Shown: positions 44,123 through 53,910, numbered from the stretch's first letter. The stretch is 64,000 nucleotides of DNA from BRH-c25 sp012519325 (GCA_050950645.1 JBMNHZ010000001.1:62001-126000), one strand, 5' to 3'. Notes: generated from the sequence alone by a model not told the origin. Made by a program: numbers and translations.

Positions 44123-45970
44123 CTAGAATGCACCTGCTCCGCCTCCACCGCCGCCTCCGCCGCCGCTGGAAAAACCTCCACCGCCTCCGCTGCCGGAGGA
44201 GGCCTTTGATATTGCTTTGCTGTAAACGGATTCTGTAGTCTTTACCAATGAGTTAGTCACATTATCTATTGTATCAAAGTAATTATACCTGTGTCCATAG
44301 TGCCCGTAGTACAAATATGTCAAGCCGGTATTATTAAAGTCTTCTTCTCTAAATACCACTTTAAGCTGGCTGATAACCTCTTTTGCAACCCCGAGAGTTA
44401 TGGCATATACAAGATAATGCTCCCACATTGCAACCGCAGGCAAGTCCGCCTTATCAAGGCTGCTGAAATGCCTGAGAAATCTTCTGAACGCTTTCCACAT
44501 CTTGAACTGCTCCACTCCGAACTTTGACCTTCTTCGTATCGTCAAAGAGTATATCAGCAGTATTATTGATACAGCCATCAATACAGCAAAGCCAAAAATA
44601 TTATCATATATTGCAGCTGTAAACCCACCGTATACCATTCCTAAAACAGCTGCTAAAATGCCAAAAATCTGTCCTTTAACTGCATTTCTGTCAAAGAAAG
44701 AAAAACTGTCTGCTTCTGATTTTACATGCCCAACCCATGTATCGTAATCTGTTTTGAAGCTTCTTGCGCCTTCCCGGGTCTTTGAAAAACCCTTTAAATC
44801 CTCAAGAGAAACCTGTTCTCCGTCTCCTATTGTATATATAAGCCATTCAATAATATATTTCTCCTGAGCAGACAAAAGCTTCAAATCTGCTTCCTTGTTT
44901 AGTCTGAATGCATATTCGCTTTCAATCCTGTTTCTGAACAGTCCATTTATTTCTTCCTTTTCAACAATAAGCTCCAGATACTTCCTTCTAACCAAATCCA
45001 TTAATGTAGCAGTTAAGTCTCTCGGCTGAACACTGCCGAAGTTCCACAGTATTGAAAGAACTGCAGGGGAATAGTTCCCGGGAAGCTCCCTGAAATATTC
45101 TCCCATGAATTTTGCTTTATGTTCCTTATCATATTTAAAAAACAAATATACTATCATAAATATTTCAAACAATACATAGACAAATGAAAGCCCAATAATT
45201 ATCCTTGCCTTTGCCCTTCTTTCATTTGCGGCCTCGGCAAATCCCTTTTCCTCGGACATTATCTCCGCAAGTGCGTCCTTATTAAATGCCTTCCTTGAGT
45301 TCTTAATCAATTCAGGCGGAAAAAGGACCCTTGCTTCGACAAAGTTTCGGGCAGGCAATTCTGCCACCCTCAAGGCTACGGTCCTGGAATCCAGGATTTC
45401 AGAAACACCTGAAAGGGGACCATGCCCGAAAACTTTTATCTGTTCCTTATCCGCACCTTCCGGAATTGTAATTATAACCTCGAAATTCTCTATTTTAACT
45501 TCGGTATCTGTACCCATAAATTTCCAATGAAGTTCAGCAATATCGTTGTACTTTGCAGCAACATTCATAATTCTATACTTTAAAGTAAATGTACTACTTT
45601 CATCTTCTGCAGCGGAGAATATCTTCAGCCTGATGCCGTCACCTTCATCAATAAGCTGATATGAGCCTTCCCTTTCCGAGTTGTCCCGGACAAATTGCTG
45701 AAGGCTTCCTGACAGTACCTTATAAACCTCTATCCCTTCAATGCCATCGCTTCCTGCTGTCCTAAGGGTTCGGTACACCCCTCTGAAGCTGCCGTCAAAC
45801 TCATAAGTGATCTCTTCAATAACATCCATATTGCCCCTACTGTCCAGCTGTGCATTTATCCTGAAGCTGCTCATATAATAGCTTCTGCCACCGTCACAAT
45901 ATGCAGTTATTGCAGATAATAGCACACATATGATAAGAAATGCCGGCAGTACTGTAATTCTCCTGCCCAA
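44123..45970 (-). CDS. DUF2207 membrane protein with glycine-rich C-terminus
   Basis: The 615-residue protein starts best at a TTG at 45970, after AAGGAGGTGAGG. A signal segment (RRITVLPAFLIICVLLSAIT) precedes an extracellular DUF2207 beta domain (DVIEEITYEFDGSFRGVYR, then the ILDSRTVALRVAELPARNFVE part), then a membrane helix at about residue 275, a cytoplasmic winged-helix-like part (YSPAVLSILWNFGSVQPRDL) and two more helices near residue 460. The end is very Gly-rich (GGGGGFSSGGGGGGGGGAGAF), as in many family members. The function is unknown. It precedes lemA on the same strand. Confidence 0.85.
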   Translation of the reverse strand: MGRRITVLPAFLIICVLLSAITAYCDGGRSYYMSSFRINAQLDSRGNMDVIEEITYEFDGSFRGVYRTLRTAGSDGIEGIEVYKVLSGSLQQFVRDNSEREGSYQLIDEGDGIRLKIFSAAEDESSTFTLKYRIMNVAAKYNDIAELHWKFMGTDTEVKIENFEVIITIPEGADKEQIKVFGHGPLSGVSEILDSRTVALRVAELPARNFVEARVLFPPELIKNSRKAFNKDALAEIMSEEKGFAEAANERRAKARIIIGLSFVYVLFEIFMIVYLFFKYDKEHKAKFMGEYFRELPGNYSPAVLSILWNFGSVQPRDLTATLMDLVRRKYLELIVEKEEINGLFRNRIESEYAFRLNKEADLKLLSAQEKYIIEWLIYTIGDGEQVSLEDLKGFSKTREGARSFKTDYDTWVGHVKSEADSFSFFDRNAVKGQIFGILAAVLGMVYGGFTAAIYDNIFGFAVLMAVSIILLIYSLTIRRRSKFGVEQFKMWKAFRRFLRHFSSLDKADLPAVAMWEHYLVYAITLGVAKEVISQLKVVFREEDFNNTGLTYLYYGHYGHRYNYFDTIDNVTNSLVKTTESVYSKAISKASSGSGGGGGFSSGGGGGGGGGAGAF

Positions 45971-46033
45971 ATGAGACCTCACCTCCTTAAATAATATTGT
46001 ATAACAAATGGTGGAAAAGTAAAAGAAAAAAGA

Positions 46034-46076
46034 TGAACAGGACACGGAGAAACGTCCCCGTGTCCTTCCCGTGTCC
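46034..46076 (-). terminator. Repeat-derived hairpin after the ornithine operon
   Basis: On the minus strand GGACACGG and CCGTGTCC form an 8-bp stem with a 10-base loop containing GGACGTTTCT, followed by a T-rich tract (TCTTTTTTCTTTT). It carries the same GGGGACGTTT word as the cluster at 36526. Its position just past orr fits a terminator for the ornithine operon. Confidence 0.6.
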
Positions 46077-46086
46077 TATTTTACTT

Positions 46087-47148
46087 CTATTCTATTACTT
46101 TTTCCACATATTCCGAAGTAAACGCTGCGAGCAATGCACCGTAGTCCAGATCGAACTCCATGATGTCTCCTACCCGGTATTCCCTGCTGCAGTCACTTAC
46201 ATCAATAATCATATGATCGCTGCTTGCTCCTATAACTATCGCATTCTTATCCCTGGGCTGTATACCGTCCACCTTTAAGTCCTGCCTGCCGGAAGCTAAG
46301 ATAGCCCTTTTCCTTATACCTCTGTCAGTGAACACAGGTTTCTCTCCAAAGGCATCAACCCCAATCTCTCCTATAGGAACGGAGGGTTTTTCCTTAAGCT
46401 CTATTATTTCGGCCATGTATGTGAATACATCACCATAAGTTCCTTCTATTCTTTCTCCATAAGCAGTTTCATTTCCAAGAACTATTGCTTCCCCAAGCCG
46501 CAGCTGATTGATTCCCTTCGGGACTTTATTCTTATCAACCAAGTGCAAACTGCTTGAGTTCCCGCCGGAAACAATGCTCAGCTTGAGATTATACTTCTTC
46601 TCAATCTCATTTGCCAAGGACGCTAACAGTCCAAGATTTTCACTGTTTGGAATTACTCCCCCATAGCAGGTAAGATTGGTACCAACTCCCACAAGCTTAA
46701 TGCCGGGAAGTTTGATTATCCTGCCGGCAAATTCAACTGCATCCTCATACCATACTCCTTCTCTTAAGTCCCCAAGGTCTATCATGAGTACAATTTTATG
46801 AATTCTTCCCTTTTGCAATGCCTTCTCAGAAAGGGTTTTTATTGTCTCATACTCAGAGTTAAGACTGATATCAACATTCTCAATTATTTCATCAGCCTGT
46901 GACAGCATGGGTATTCTGAGAAGCATTTTAGGCACATCCAGCACCTTAAGCTTTTTGATGTTTTCAATCCTTGAATCGGCAAGCATCTTTGCCCCTGCTT
47001 TTACAGATGCTTCGGCAATCTCCGGCATTCCGCAGTATACCTTGGTTACAGGTATTATTTCTATGCCAAGCCTGCCGCACTTATCTATCAATATACTGGT
47101 ATTATACCTAAGCTTTTCCCTGTTAACTTTTATTGCAGGATAATGCAT
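46087..47148 (-). CDS. orr: Ornithine racemase
   Basis: Orr converts L-ornithine to D-ornithine, the substrate of ornithine 4,5-aminomutase. It is an alanine-racemase-type fold III PLP enzyme of 353 residues. The PLP Lys lies in IIPVTKVYCGMPEIAEA near residue 40, and the C-terminal domain includes KRAILASGRQDLKVDG and IVIGASSDHMIIDVSD. Its assignment as ornithine racemase rests on the family plus its place as the last gene of the ornithine operon, 1 base after the GlmL-like gene. A repeat-derived hairpin follows it. Confidence 0.92.
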   Translation of the reverse strand: MHYPAIKVNREKLRYNTSILIDKCGRLGIEIIPVTKVYCGMPEIAEASVKAGAKMLADSRIENIKKLKVLDVPKMLLRIPMLSQADEIIENVDISLNSEYETIKTLSEKALQKGRIHKIVLMIDLGDLREGVWYEDAVEFAGRIIKLPGIKLVGVGTNLTCYGGVIPNSENLGLLASLANEIEKKYNLKLSIVSGGNSSSLHLVDKNKVPKGINQLRLGEAIVLGNETAYGERIEGTYGDVFTYMAEIIELKEKPSVPIGEIGVDAFGEKPVFTDRGIRKRAILASGRQDLKVDGIQPRDKNAIVIGASSDHMIIDVSDCSREYRVGDIMEFDLDYGALLAAFTSEYVEKVIE

Positions 47149-47149
47149 T

Positions 47150-48505
47150 TCATCTCACCCCCAAACTTTTCATCATAAGCTTCAGCGCGGCATCAGGGAA
47201 TCTTTTTGAAAGCACTCCCAGAGATGCCATTATATATTGGCTGTCGATCAGCACCTTTGCATCCTTTCCCGGATACAATTCAGTTCCTTTGCTATGCAGC
47301 CCTATGGACTTCAATATCCCAATGGGGCCGGGAAGCCTTGTCAATGCCCCTCCCGTACCGATAATATATTTTACATTAGTCAGGTCCTTTCCCTCTGCAA
47401 TTGTTTTCTTCCCAGAAGGGCCATAAAGAAACCGCAGCTTTCCCGCATGCCTTTCAAGAGATGTAAGAACAGCCTCTCTGGTCAGTCTTTCTACGAAAAC
47501 CTTTTCTTTGTCAGTCTCCGGAATTGACTTTATGTTTTCTATCAGCACTTCTGCATCAGGGAATTCCTTCTTAAGGTTTTCCAAACCTATCCTCTCAACT
47601 ATATGGGCGACATTCACATATACGCCCAGATCTCCTTCGACAGTTCTCTTTGCTGCAGGTTCAGGACTTATAAGCATGAGGCTTATTTCTTCAGAGCCTT
47701 CTGTAACTGAATGAACATCTGTGGTGGCGCCTCCTACATCGAAAACCACAAGGTCTCCCAGAGACTCTTTAAAAAGCTTCGCAGCCTCCATAACCGCTCC
47801 CGGTGTGGGAATAATGGAGCCATTAACCATATCCCTTACAGTACTCATTCCGGGAGCATGTATTATGTGCTCTTCAAATACCTCCTGGATAACTTTCCTG
47901 GCAGGCTCCACATTAAGTATATCAACCTTTGGATATACATTTTCAACTATATAAAGCCTTGTACCTGTCTCTTCGGCAATAAGCCCTACTTCCTCCTGAT
48001 TTTCGATATTTCCTGCATAAATTACAGGAATTTCAAGGCCCATGGAGGCTATCATTTCAAAATTGTGCAGGGCAGTATCCCTCTCTCCGTAATCCACTCC
48101 TCCTGCAACCAGTATTATATTAGGCCTGATATCTTCCAGCCTCTTTAAATCTGTTCTTCTGAGCTTTCCGGCAGTAACATGCTTTATTATTGCTCCTGCA
48201 CCCAGGGCAGCCTCCTTTGCAGCTCTGACTGTCATATCATATACCAGTCCGTGAACTGTCATTCTAAGGCCTCCTGCCGCACTGCTGGTGGCAAGGAACT
48301 CATCCCACTCAAGCTTAGTAATTCCAATGTTTTTCTTTAGATTCTCCACAGCACCCTTAAGGCCTTCGGTAACATCACCATTAAGCACCGTTGTAGGAGC
48401 TTGCCCTTGCCCGATGAATTCCGGACAAGGGCTCATGATATTGTCAAAGGCATTAACAACTGTGGTAGTACTGCCAATTTCTGCAACAAGCACATTAATT
48501 TTCAT
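47150..48505 (-). CDS. MutL/GlmL-like ATPase, probable reactivase of the aminomutase
   Basis: This 451-residue protein belongs to the MutL/GlmL group of ASKHA-fold ATPases that go with B12-dependent mutases such as glutamate mutase. The ATPase phosphate loops are AEIGSTTTVVNAFD at the N-terminus and VFDVGGATTDVHSVTEG near residue 255; TATSSAAGG-like LATSSAAGGLRMTVHG is also present. The start at 48505 overlaps the oraE stop by eleven bases, implying coupled translation. The inferred job is to exchange damaged cobalamin from OraE or to help it assemble; the ornithine operon of Clostridium sticklandii contains a related gene. Confidence 0.9.
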   Translation of the reverse strand: MKINVLVAEIGSTTTVVNAFDNIMSPCPEFIGQGQAPTTVLNGDVTEGLKGAVENLKKNIGITKLEWDEFLATSSAAGGLRMTVHGLVYDMTVRAAKEAALGAGAIIKHVTAGKLRRTDLKRLEDIRPNIILVAGGVDYGERDTALHNFEMIASMGLEIPVIYAGNIENQEEVGLIAEETGTRLYIVENVYPKVDILNVEPARKVIQEVFEEHIIHAPGMSTVRDMVNGSIIPTPGAVMEAAKLFKESLGDLVVFDVGGATTDVHSVTEGSEEISLMLISPEPAAKRTVEGDLGVYVNVAHIVERIGLENLKKEFPDAEVLIENIKSIPETDKEKVFVERLTREAVLTSLERHAGKLRFLYGPSGKKTIAEGKDLTNVKYIIGTGGALTRLPGPIGILKSIGLHSKGTELYPGKDAKVLIDSQYIMASLGVLSKRFPDAALKLMMKSLGVR

Positions 48506-50699
48506 TATTCCGCTTTTCCCTTCTTCTCTTAACAAGGAAGCTTGCTACATCATTTCCATGGGTACCTCTGCCGAAGCCTGCGTCCATACCGGCTTCCACT
48601 GCTATTTCATTTGTAACCTGTGTACCGCCTGCGACAAGTATTACTTTATCTCTTATGCCCTTTTCAATGCAAAGCTCGTGAATCTTTCTCATATTCTTCG
48701 TATGGACCTCGTCATGGGTAATTATCGTGCTGGCAAGTATTGCATCCGCATTTGTCTCTATAGCCGCATCCACCAGCTTTTCAACAGGACAGGAAGTACC
48801 CAGATAAAGATACTTAATACCGTACTTTTCTATTCCACCATGCTTAATATCCAAGGTTTCCTTCAATCCAACCGAATGCTCGTCGTTTCCTACAGTGGCA
48901 GCTACAACAAACATCGAATTTTTAGAGATGTCTTCTCTTATCTCCTCGTCTGTTAACGTGGGAATCTTTTCAGGAATAACAAGTTCATTAATATTAATAT
49001 CAAATTTTACCTTGCCTTTTATCTCTACGACAGTGCCTTCAGAAGGATGCATTGCCTGTTTGTGAACCACTGTGACATCTTCAAGCCCCATTTTTTCTCC
49101 GCACTTAATAGCTGCAAATTCCGCAGTCCTTTCATCCAGCGGAAGGAATATGGTAGTTGCCACAACTCCGTCTGCTCTCCATTCAACCTCCGGTTTCACA
49201 ACATCCGTATCATAGTATTTTTCAAGCTCTTTAAGTCTTGTATTAACATTATCATATTCGTCAAGCTCATCAATATATACTATCTTGGAAGGATCTTCGA
49301 AGGTATCTCCTCCTATGGCGTCGGATGCCTTTTTGAATTCTGCGGGTATATTGTTATATCCGTAGTGAACCGATACCGGAGCAAAATAGTCCTTATCCCT
49401 TTCAAATATCATTCCCGCACCTATGCCTCCGTCAATCTGCCTTGGAATACCGTCTCCGTTCCTTTCAGGATAATTCCCGCTGTCAATAAAGAAGCCGTTT
49501 TCTACAGCCTTAAAATACCCGCCTACTTCCAATATCTCTTCCATGAAGAGAACTGCTCTCTCTTTTAGCTCTCTAACCTCCTTACCCAAAGGCCCTTCCC
49601 TGTCAAGCTTGACCATTTCGCGAAGGCCGTCCATGCCGTTAAGAGCCTGCTTAGCTGTGTTGACTGCTGCAATATTGTTGTAGTGCCACGGCACATTCCT
49701 TCCTTCATCAGGAGTGATGGTAGACTGTATATCAGCGCTTGTAAGTCTTGAAATCAAAAGATCCAGTGTGTGTGTAACCGTTGCCTCCCTCATGTCTGAT
49801 TCCATATATTTTGTATTCTGCTGTGCCCTCATTTTATATTCTGAGAAGAAATCCCTAAGAGCTACCGCATAGGGCAGGTCTATTCTCATACGCGGTGCCG
49901 GGGGCGCTGTTGGTGGTACTGTTGAAAGTGCAATGTTCTCTGGTTTTATACCAACTTTCCGTGAAAAAATGCTGTTTATGGCATGCTGAACCATAAGCTC
50001 AGGCCTTACCTTCCATGCCTTCATTGCAGTTGCGTTGGCATTATGGGCCCCGTCTATCTGCAGAATATCCGCCCATGCCATTATTTTTTTCGCCTCACAG
50101 GCATCTACAAAGCTTCTGACCATGTTTACATTTCTGTATAAAATATTGTATTGAGGGTCCTGATGAGCACCGTTTACTCCCTCTTCAGCAAACATTACAG
50201 CTATATCAGGCCCTGCAACACCGGAAATATACGAATGGAAGTTAATCGGCCTGCCTACTTCATCTTCTATCATATCAAGAGCTTTTCTTGTTGCCCTGCA
50301 CTGCTTTCTCGTAACGGCAATACCGCCTATTCCCTGGGTAGTCCCTTCAATCAATGAGTCAATATGAGATTGTCCCGCTGTCCTGATAACCATGATATGG
50401 TCGGCTCCATGCCATGCCGCCATTCTCATTCTTCTTATATCATCCTCGAATCTTCCGGATGCAATTTCGGTTGTGATTACACAATCCGGCTGGGGATCAA
50501 TGTAATTGAACCCTCGGCTTCCCGGCAGGGGAATGTAGTTCTTTAAACCCTCCGAAGTTTCATGGAATTCAAAATCCCCTATATTCCTTTTTTCATTCCT
50601 GCCTTCTCTCCAGTGCCAGCCTCTTCTTCTCGGCCTGTAATTTTCAAGGTCTTGAAGCAGCTCCTTTATATCCAGCTTTTTATTTGGATCCAGTTTCAT
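48495..50699 (-). CDS. oraE: D-ornithine 4,5-aminomutase, large E subunit
   Basis: OraE binds PLP and adenosylcobalamin and moves the 5-amino group of D-ornithine to C4, giving 2,4-diaminopentanoate. The cobalamin motif Asp-x-His-x-x-Gly is seen as NDEHSVG near residue 620, and the Lys eleven residues after the His (LDIKHGG) matches the PLP-binding Lys of the studied enzyme. A TIM-barrel N-terminal part contains SHIDSLIEGTTQGIGGIAV and HQDPQYNILYRNVNMVRSF. The start at 50699 (MKLDPNK) follows AAAGGAGGGGAG and gives 734 residues, the family norm. It follows oraS by 13 bases. Confidence 0.97.
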   Translation of the reverse strand: MKLDPNKKLDIKELLQDLENYRPRRRGWHWREGRNEKRNIGDFEFHETSEGLKNYIPLPGSRGFNYIDPQPDCVITTEIASGRFEDDIRRMRMAAWHGADHIMVIRTAGQSHIDSLIEGTTQGIGGIAVTRKQCRATRKALDMIEDEVGRPINFHSYISGVAGPDIAVMFAEEGVNGAHQDPQYNILYRNVNMVRSFVDACEAKKIMAWADILQIDGAHNANATAMKAWKVRPELMVQHAINSIFSRKVGIKPENIALSTVPPTAPPAPRMRIDLPYAVALRDFFSEYKMRAQQNTKYMESDMREATVTHTLDLLISRLTSADIQSTITPDEGRNVPWHYNNIAAVNTAKQALNGMDGLREMVKLDREGPLGKEVRELKERAVLFMEEILEVGGYFKAVENGFFIDSGNYPERNGDGIPRQIDGGIGAGMIFERDKDYFAPVSVHYGYNNIPAEFKKASDAIGGDTFEDPSKIVYIDELDEYDNVNTRLKELEKYYDTDVVKPEVEWRADGVVATTIFLPLDERTAEFAAIKCGEKMGLEDVTVVHKQAMHPSEGTVVEIKGKVKFDININELVIPEKIPTLTDEEIREDISKNSMFVVAATVGNDEHSVGLKETLDIKHGGIEKYGIKYLYLGTSCPVEKLVDAAIETNADAILASTIITHDEVHTKNMRKIHELCIEKGIRDKVILVAGGTQVTNEIAVEAGMDAGFGRGTHGNDVASFLVKRRREKRNNEN

Positions 50700-50712
50700 T
50701 TTCTCCCCTCCT

Positions 50713-51069
50713 TTAAAACAATTTGTCGACCTCATCCCAGTACTTGCCTTCTGCAAGCCCTAATCCTGCTTCTCTCACAGAGACTCCCAGCTTCTTCGAA
50801 AGCCTCCAGACTACATTGCCGGCACCCTTGCCCATAAGCCCTTTTCTCATTACACCTTCAACTATCGGCTTTACTTCAAGGCTCGAAAAACCCATTCTGA
50901 GAAGTATGCTTCTTTCTATTGCGGGAGTTGTATTCTTATAGCCAAGTTCCAGCATCGGATCAACTATCTTCTCGGCCAGCTCCCAGAATCTCTTTTTCAG
51001 CTCTTCATCGGAAAGATTCGCAAGATGCTTTCTTCTTACTTCATAGTCATCTGCACGTTTAACTGCCAT
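50713..51069 (-). CDS. oraS: D-ornithine 4,5-aminomutase, small S subunit
   Basis: OraS is the 118-residue partner needed for OraE to fold and work. The sequence ADDYEVRRKHLANLSDEELK and then RFWELAEKIVDPMLELGYKN, with TTPAIERSILLRMGFSS, is typical of the family. It lies between ortB and oraE, 14 bases after ortB and 13 bases before oraE, so the subunits are made together. Confidence 0.96.
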   Translation of the reverse strand: MAVKRADDYEVRRKHLANLSDEELKKRFWELAEKIVDPMLELGYKNTTPAIERSILLRMGFSSLEVKPIVEGVMRKGLMGKGAGNVVWRLSKKLGVSVREAGLGLAEGKYWDEVDKLF

Positions 51070-51083
51070 TCCTATCCCTCCAC

Positions 51084-52508
51084 TTACTTTATTTTAACGT
51101 TAAGCTCGGTAAGAATATCTGAAACAAACTTTTTATCCGATTTTGTATCATTAATCAGGAAGTCAAAATCTTCTTTATTTATTTCAGCTACTTTATAATG
51201 GTCAATACAGTTCTTTATATATGATGCTTTTGCTTTGTTAAGATCATAGTCTCTTACTTTTATATCAGAAGGATGTGCCGGAAGTATAATGTTCTTTCCT
51301 GGTTCATCACGGTCAGGATTGCCGAACAATATTTCTATACCATTCTGCTTGGCAAATGTAAGCTGCGGCAACGGATGCTTCCCTGCACCCGTATATTCGG
51401 TTTCCTGAACCACAATAATCTGGTCCTTATCCATTTCCTGTGCCAGGGCAAAAGCAGCTGTTAAGGATGTGTTTCCTGCAGGACCCTCTCTCCAGTCCTT
51501 CGAGCACCGACAGTGCTTCTGTGATATAGAATACACTTCACCCTGTTTTACAATAAGGTATCTGTCAATATATCTTAAGGGTCTTGCTGCATTTCTCGGA
51601 ACATCTGCCCTGTCAGGCCATGTTGCAAAGGGTATTCCGAAGCCTGTGTGTCCTGTGGTAAAGGATTTCCTGTTGAAATCCCTGTCAGAGGCCATATGCA
51701 ATCCGGATAAATCCACGCTTGCTCCGACAATATCAACATCCTTTGCTCCTGCCTTCAAAAGTCCTCTTGCCGTACCGGTAACATTGCCGCCTCCTGCGTG
51801 GGTAATTACAACCTTGTCGGGGTCTCTTCCAATCGTTACCCTGAACTGCATTGCAATCTCATACCCTAAGGTTTCCACTCCTGCTATTCCAAAAGGCGTA
51901 TATAAGGATGCATTAAAGTACCCCGTTTCCTCCAGCAAGGTTAAAAATGTGTAGAAGAGCTCCGGTCCTACCGACAGCTGAACCACCTCTGCTCCATATG
52001 CTTCACAGGCCCGCTGCTTTTCAAGTATTTCAGGCTGTCCAACCATCCTGCTGTCGTAGCATTCTTGAACAACAATACACTTAAGCCCTCGTTTTGCAGC
52101 TTGTGATGCCACTGCCGCACCATAGTTGCCGCTTGTTGCCGTTACTACTCCTTTGTATCCGAGTTTTTTTGCATGGTATACAGCAGTAGCCGCTCTCCTT
52201 GCTTTAAAACTTCCGGAGGGGTTTGCAGCCTCATCCTTTATGAAAATCCTTGCGCCTTTCCCCTTTGGAGCCAGCTTTCTGGCCAATGCGGTAAGGTTTT
52301 TCAACTCAATAATCGGAGTATTCCCTACGCTTGTATCAGCCTGTATCTGCTGTATTTCTTCCAATGTATAACCTGTTTCCCTCATCATTCTCTCATAATC
52401 AAAGGAAATACTTCCTGACTCAAAGGTGCTGTAGTCAATGCCTATTGCCTTCTTCATAATTTCATTTTTCCTTGCCATTACCGCTGCATATGACATATCC
52501 TTACTCAT
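51084..52508 (-). CDS. ortB: 2-amino-4-ketopentanoate thiolase, beta subunit
   Basis: OrtB is the PLP-binding subunit of the enzyme that splits 2-amino-4-oxopentanoate with CoA to acetyl-CoA and D-alanine. It has a threonine-synthase-like fold II core: the Schiff-base Lys in AANPSGSFKARRAATAVYH, the Ser/Gly loop in ATSGNYGAAVASQAAKRG and the phosphate-binding GGGNVTGTARG. The length is 474 residues. Its start overlaps the ortA stop by eight bases, as expected for two subunits made in equal amounts. Confidence 0.96.
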   Translation of the reverse strand: MSKDMSYAAVMARKNEIMKKAIGIDYSTFESGSISFDYERMMRETGYTLEEIQQIQADTSVGNTPIIELKNLTALARKLAPKGKGARIFIKDEAANPSGSFKARRAATAVYHAKKLGYKGVVTATSGNYGAAVASQAAKRGLKCIVVQECYDSRMVGQPEILEKQRACEAYGAEVVQLSVGPELFYTFLTLLEETGYFNASLYTPFGIAGVETLGYEIAMQFRVTIGRDPDKVVITHAGGGNVTGTARGLLKAGAKDVDIVGASVDLSGLHMASDRDFNRKSFTTGHTGFGIPFATWPDRADVPRNAARPLRYIDRYLIVKQGEVYSISQKHCRCSKDWREGPAGNTSLTAAFALAQEMDKDQIIVVQETEYTGAGKHPLPQLTFAKQNGIEILFGNPDRDEPGKNIILPAHPSDIKVRDYDLNKAKASYIKNCIDHYKVAEINKEDFDFLINDTKSDKKFVSDILTELNVKIK

Positions 52509-52812
52509 TTATATCACCTCCAAAGAGGATTTCCTTAAGCTGCATATCCACCTTTAAGAGCTCAGGTACGAAATTACCGTAGTCATGTACATACCTGGGA
52601 TTCACTGCTATCAGCTCTCCCTTGACTTTTCTTCCGGTAGCGGTTATTATTTCTATCATCGAACCAATTTTTGCATCCTCCTGGGCAATGCCCTTTACCC
52701 ATAATTCAAGGGGTACCTTTTTGGTGTCCTCCGGAACCTGCGGTGCTCTTTCCTCAGGTTTAAGGACAATCTGGCGTATCTGCACCCAATCTCCCTTTTT
52801 AGCTGAGATCAT
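52501..52812 (-). CDS. ortA: 2-amino-4-ketopentanoate thiolase, alpha subunit
   Basis: This is the 103-residue small partner of OrtB. The sequence contains AKKGDWVQIRQIVLKPEERA and the beta-rich MIEIITATGRKVKGELIAVN typical of the family; VNPRYVHDYGNFVPELL follows. It starts on the base next to the ord stop, with GAGGAG upstream, and overlaps ortB at its end, so the three genes are tightly coupled. Confidence 0.94.
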   Translation of the reverse strand: MISAKKGDWVQIRQIVLKPEERAPQVPEDTKKVPLELWVKGIAQEDAKIGSMIEIITATGRKVKGELIAVNPRYVHDYGNFVPELLKVDMQLKEILFGGDINE

Positions 52813-53868
52813 TTAACAACACTCCTCTTCAATCATTTCCCGCATATCTCCCATAATAGCTCTTGGTACGGGAAGGTCAATCATAGTTTTAAGGCCAGGC
52901 CTTGCATTAATTACATGAGGAATCATATTTACACACATTGCTATTGTACCGATTCCTCCTGGTATCTCCGGCTTATTTGCCATTTTAATATTAGGTGTGC
53001 CCTTTATGATTATATAGTCTCCTGTTTCTACTCCTGCAAGCTGGGGTTCTATCTGCTGGGGATGATCCATTTCAATTCGTAGTTCTCCGTCGACGTAACC
53101 ATATCCCTTCATTGCACAGCCCGCTACATCCCCTGCTTTGGCAAAACCGTACGGTGCCTTCCTGTCAACATCAGTTACAATGGGCTCCATACTCTGTTTG
53201 AATTCACTGAGCTTCCAGCCTATAGCGTCTGATATCATTCCTATGGATTCTGCAAAACCTACATGGCCTGCAAGCTTTCCTGTCCTTACCCCTTCTTTGA
53301 ATTCATCAACCGTTATTCCAATTCCCTGCTCTTCCATTACTGCCGGCCCAAAAGGCGATAAACTATTCACCCGTCTTGCAACTATATGCTCTACTTCTTC
53401 ACAGGCTCCTGTGAAAGCAACAACAAGAAGATCCATAATAAGGCCCGGATTAATGCCAGTTCCCAAAACAGTTACGCCGTTTGCTTTAGCTATCTCATCC
53501 AGCTGCTTTGTAAGTTCCGGTTCAGCTGCTTTCGGATATGCCATTTGCTCTGCACTGGATATGACATTTATCTTTTTCTCCAGGCAATACTTTATTTTGT
53601 CAAAAACCTTCCTTGTAAATGAGTCCGTACAAATAAGCACCACATCTGCAGCTTTTTCTTTAATAACATCTTCGTAAGAGCCGATTATTACGTCCTTTCT
53701 GTTGCCTCTTTCAGTCTTTATGTAATCATACATGCTTTTGCCGATTTTAGCTCCTCTTCCTACAACTCCGACAATTTCCACACCTTTTTTTTTGAGAAGC
53801 ATATCAGCCATTCCGCCGCCCATAGCACCCAGTCCCCAGATAATTACCTTTACATTCTCTTTTCTCAT
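52813..53868 (-). CDS. ord: 2,4-diaminopentanoate dehydrogenase
   Basis: Ord oxidatively deaminates (2R,4S)-2,4-diaminopentanoate to 2-amino-4-oxopentanoate using NAD(P)+. The N-terminal Rossmann motif is IIWGLGAMGGGMADMLLKK, like dihydrodipicolinate reductase enzymes. GTGINPGLIMDLLVVAFTGA and the C-terminal GGIGTIAMCVNMIPHVINARPG are typical of the family. The length of 351 residues is normal. It is the first gene of the operon and lies 34 bases after the predicted transcription start of a sigma-54 promoter. Confidence 0.95.
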   Translation of the reverse strand: MRKENVKVIIWGLGAMGGGMADMLLKKKGVEIVGVVGRGAKIGKSMYDYIKTERGNRKDVIIGSYEDVIKEKAADVVLICTDSFTRKVFDKIKYCLEKKINVISSAEQMAYPKAAEPELTKQLDEIAKANGVTVLGTGINPGLIMDLLVVAFTGACEEVEHIVARRVNSLSPFGPAVMEEQGIGITVDEFKEGVRTGKLAGHVGFAESIGMISDAIGWKLSEFKQSMEPIVTDVDRKAPYGFAKAGDVAGCAMKGYGYVDGELRIEMDHPQQIEPQLAGVETGDYIIIKGTPNIKMANKPEIPGGIGTIAMCVNMIPHVINARPGLKTMIDLPVPRAIMGDMREMIEEECC

Positions 53869-53910
53869 AAAGCAAACCTCCTAATATTATTTAGAGTCTA
53901 TTGTTTTAAA

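Noticed and set aside
53138..53677. Plus-strand open frame over ord
   Set aside because: It is antisense to ord, a clear family member with good codon use, and has no homology of its own.
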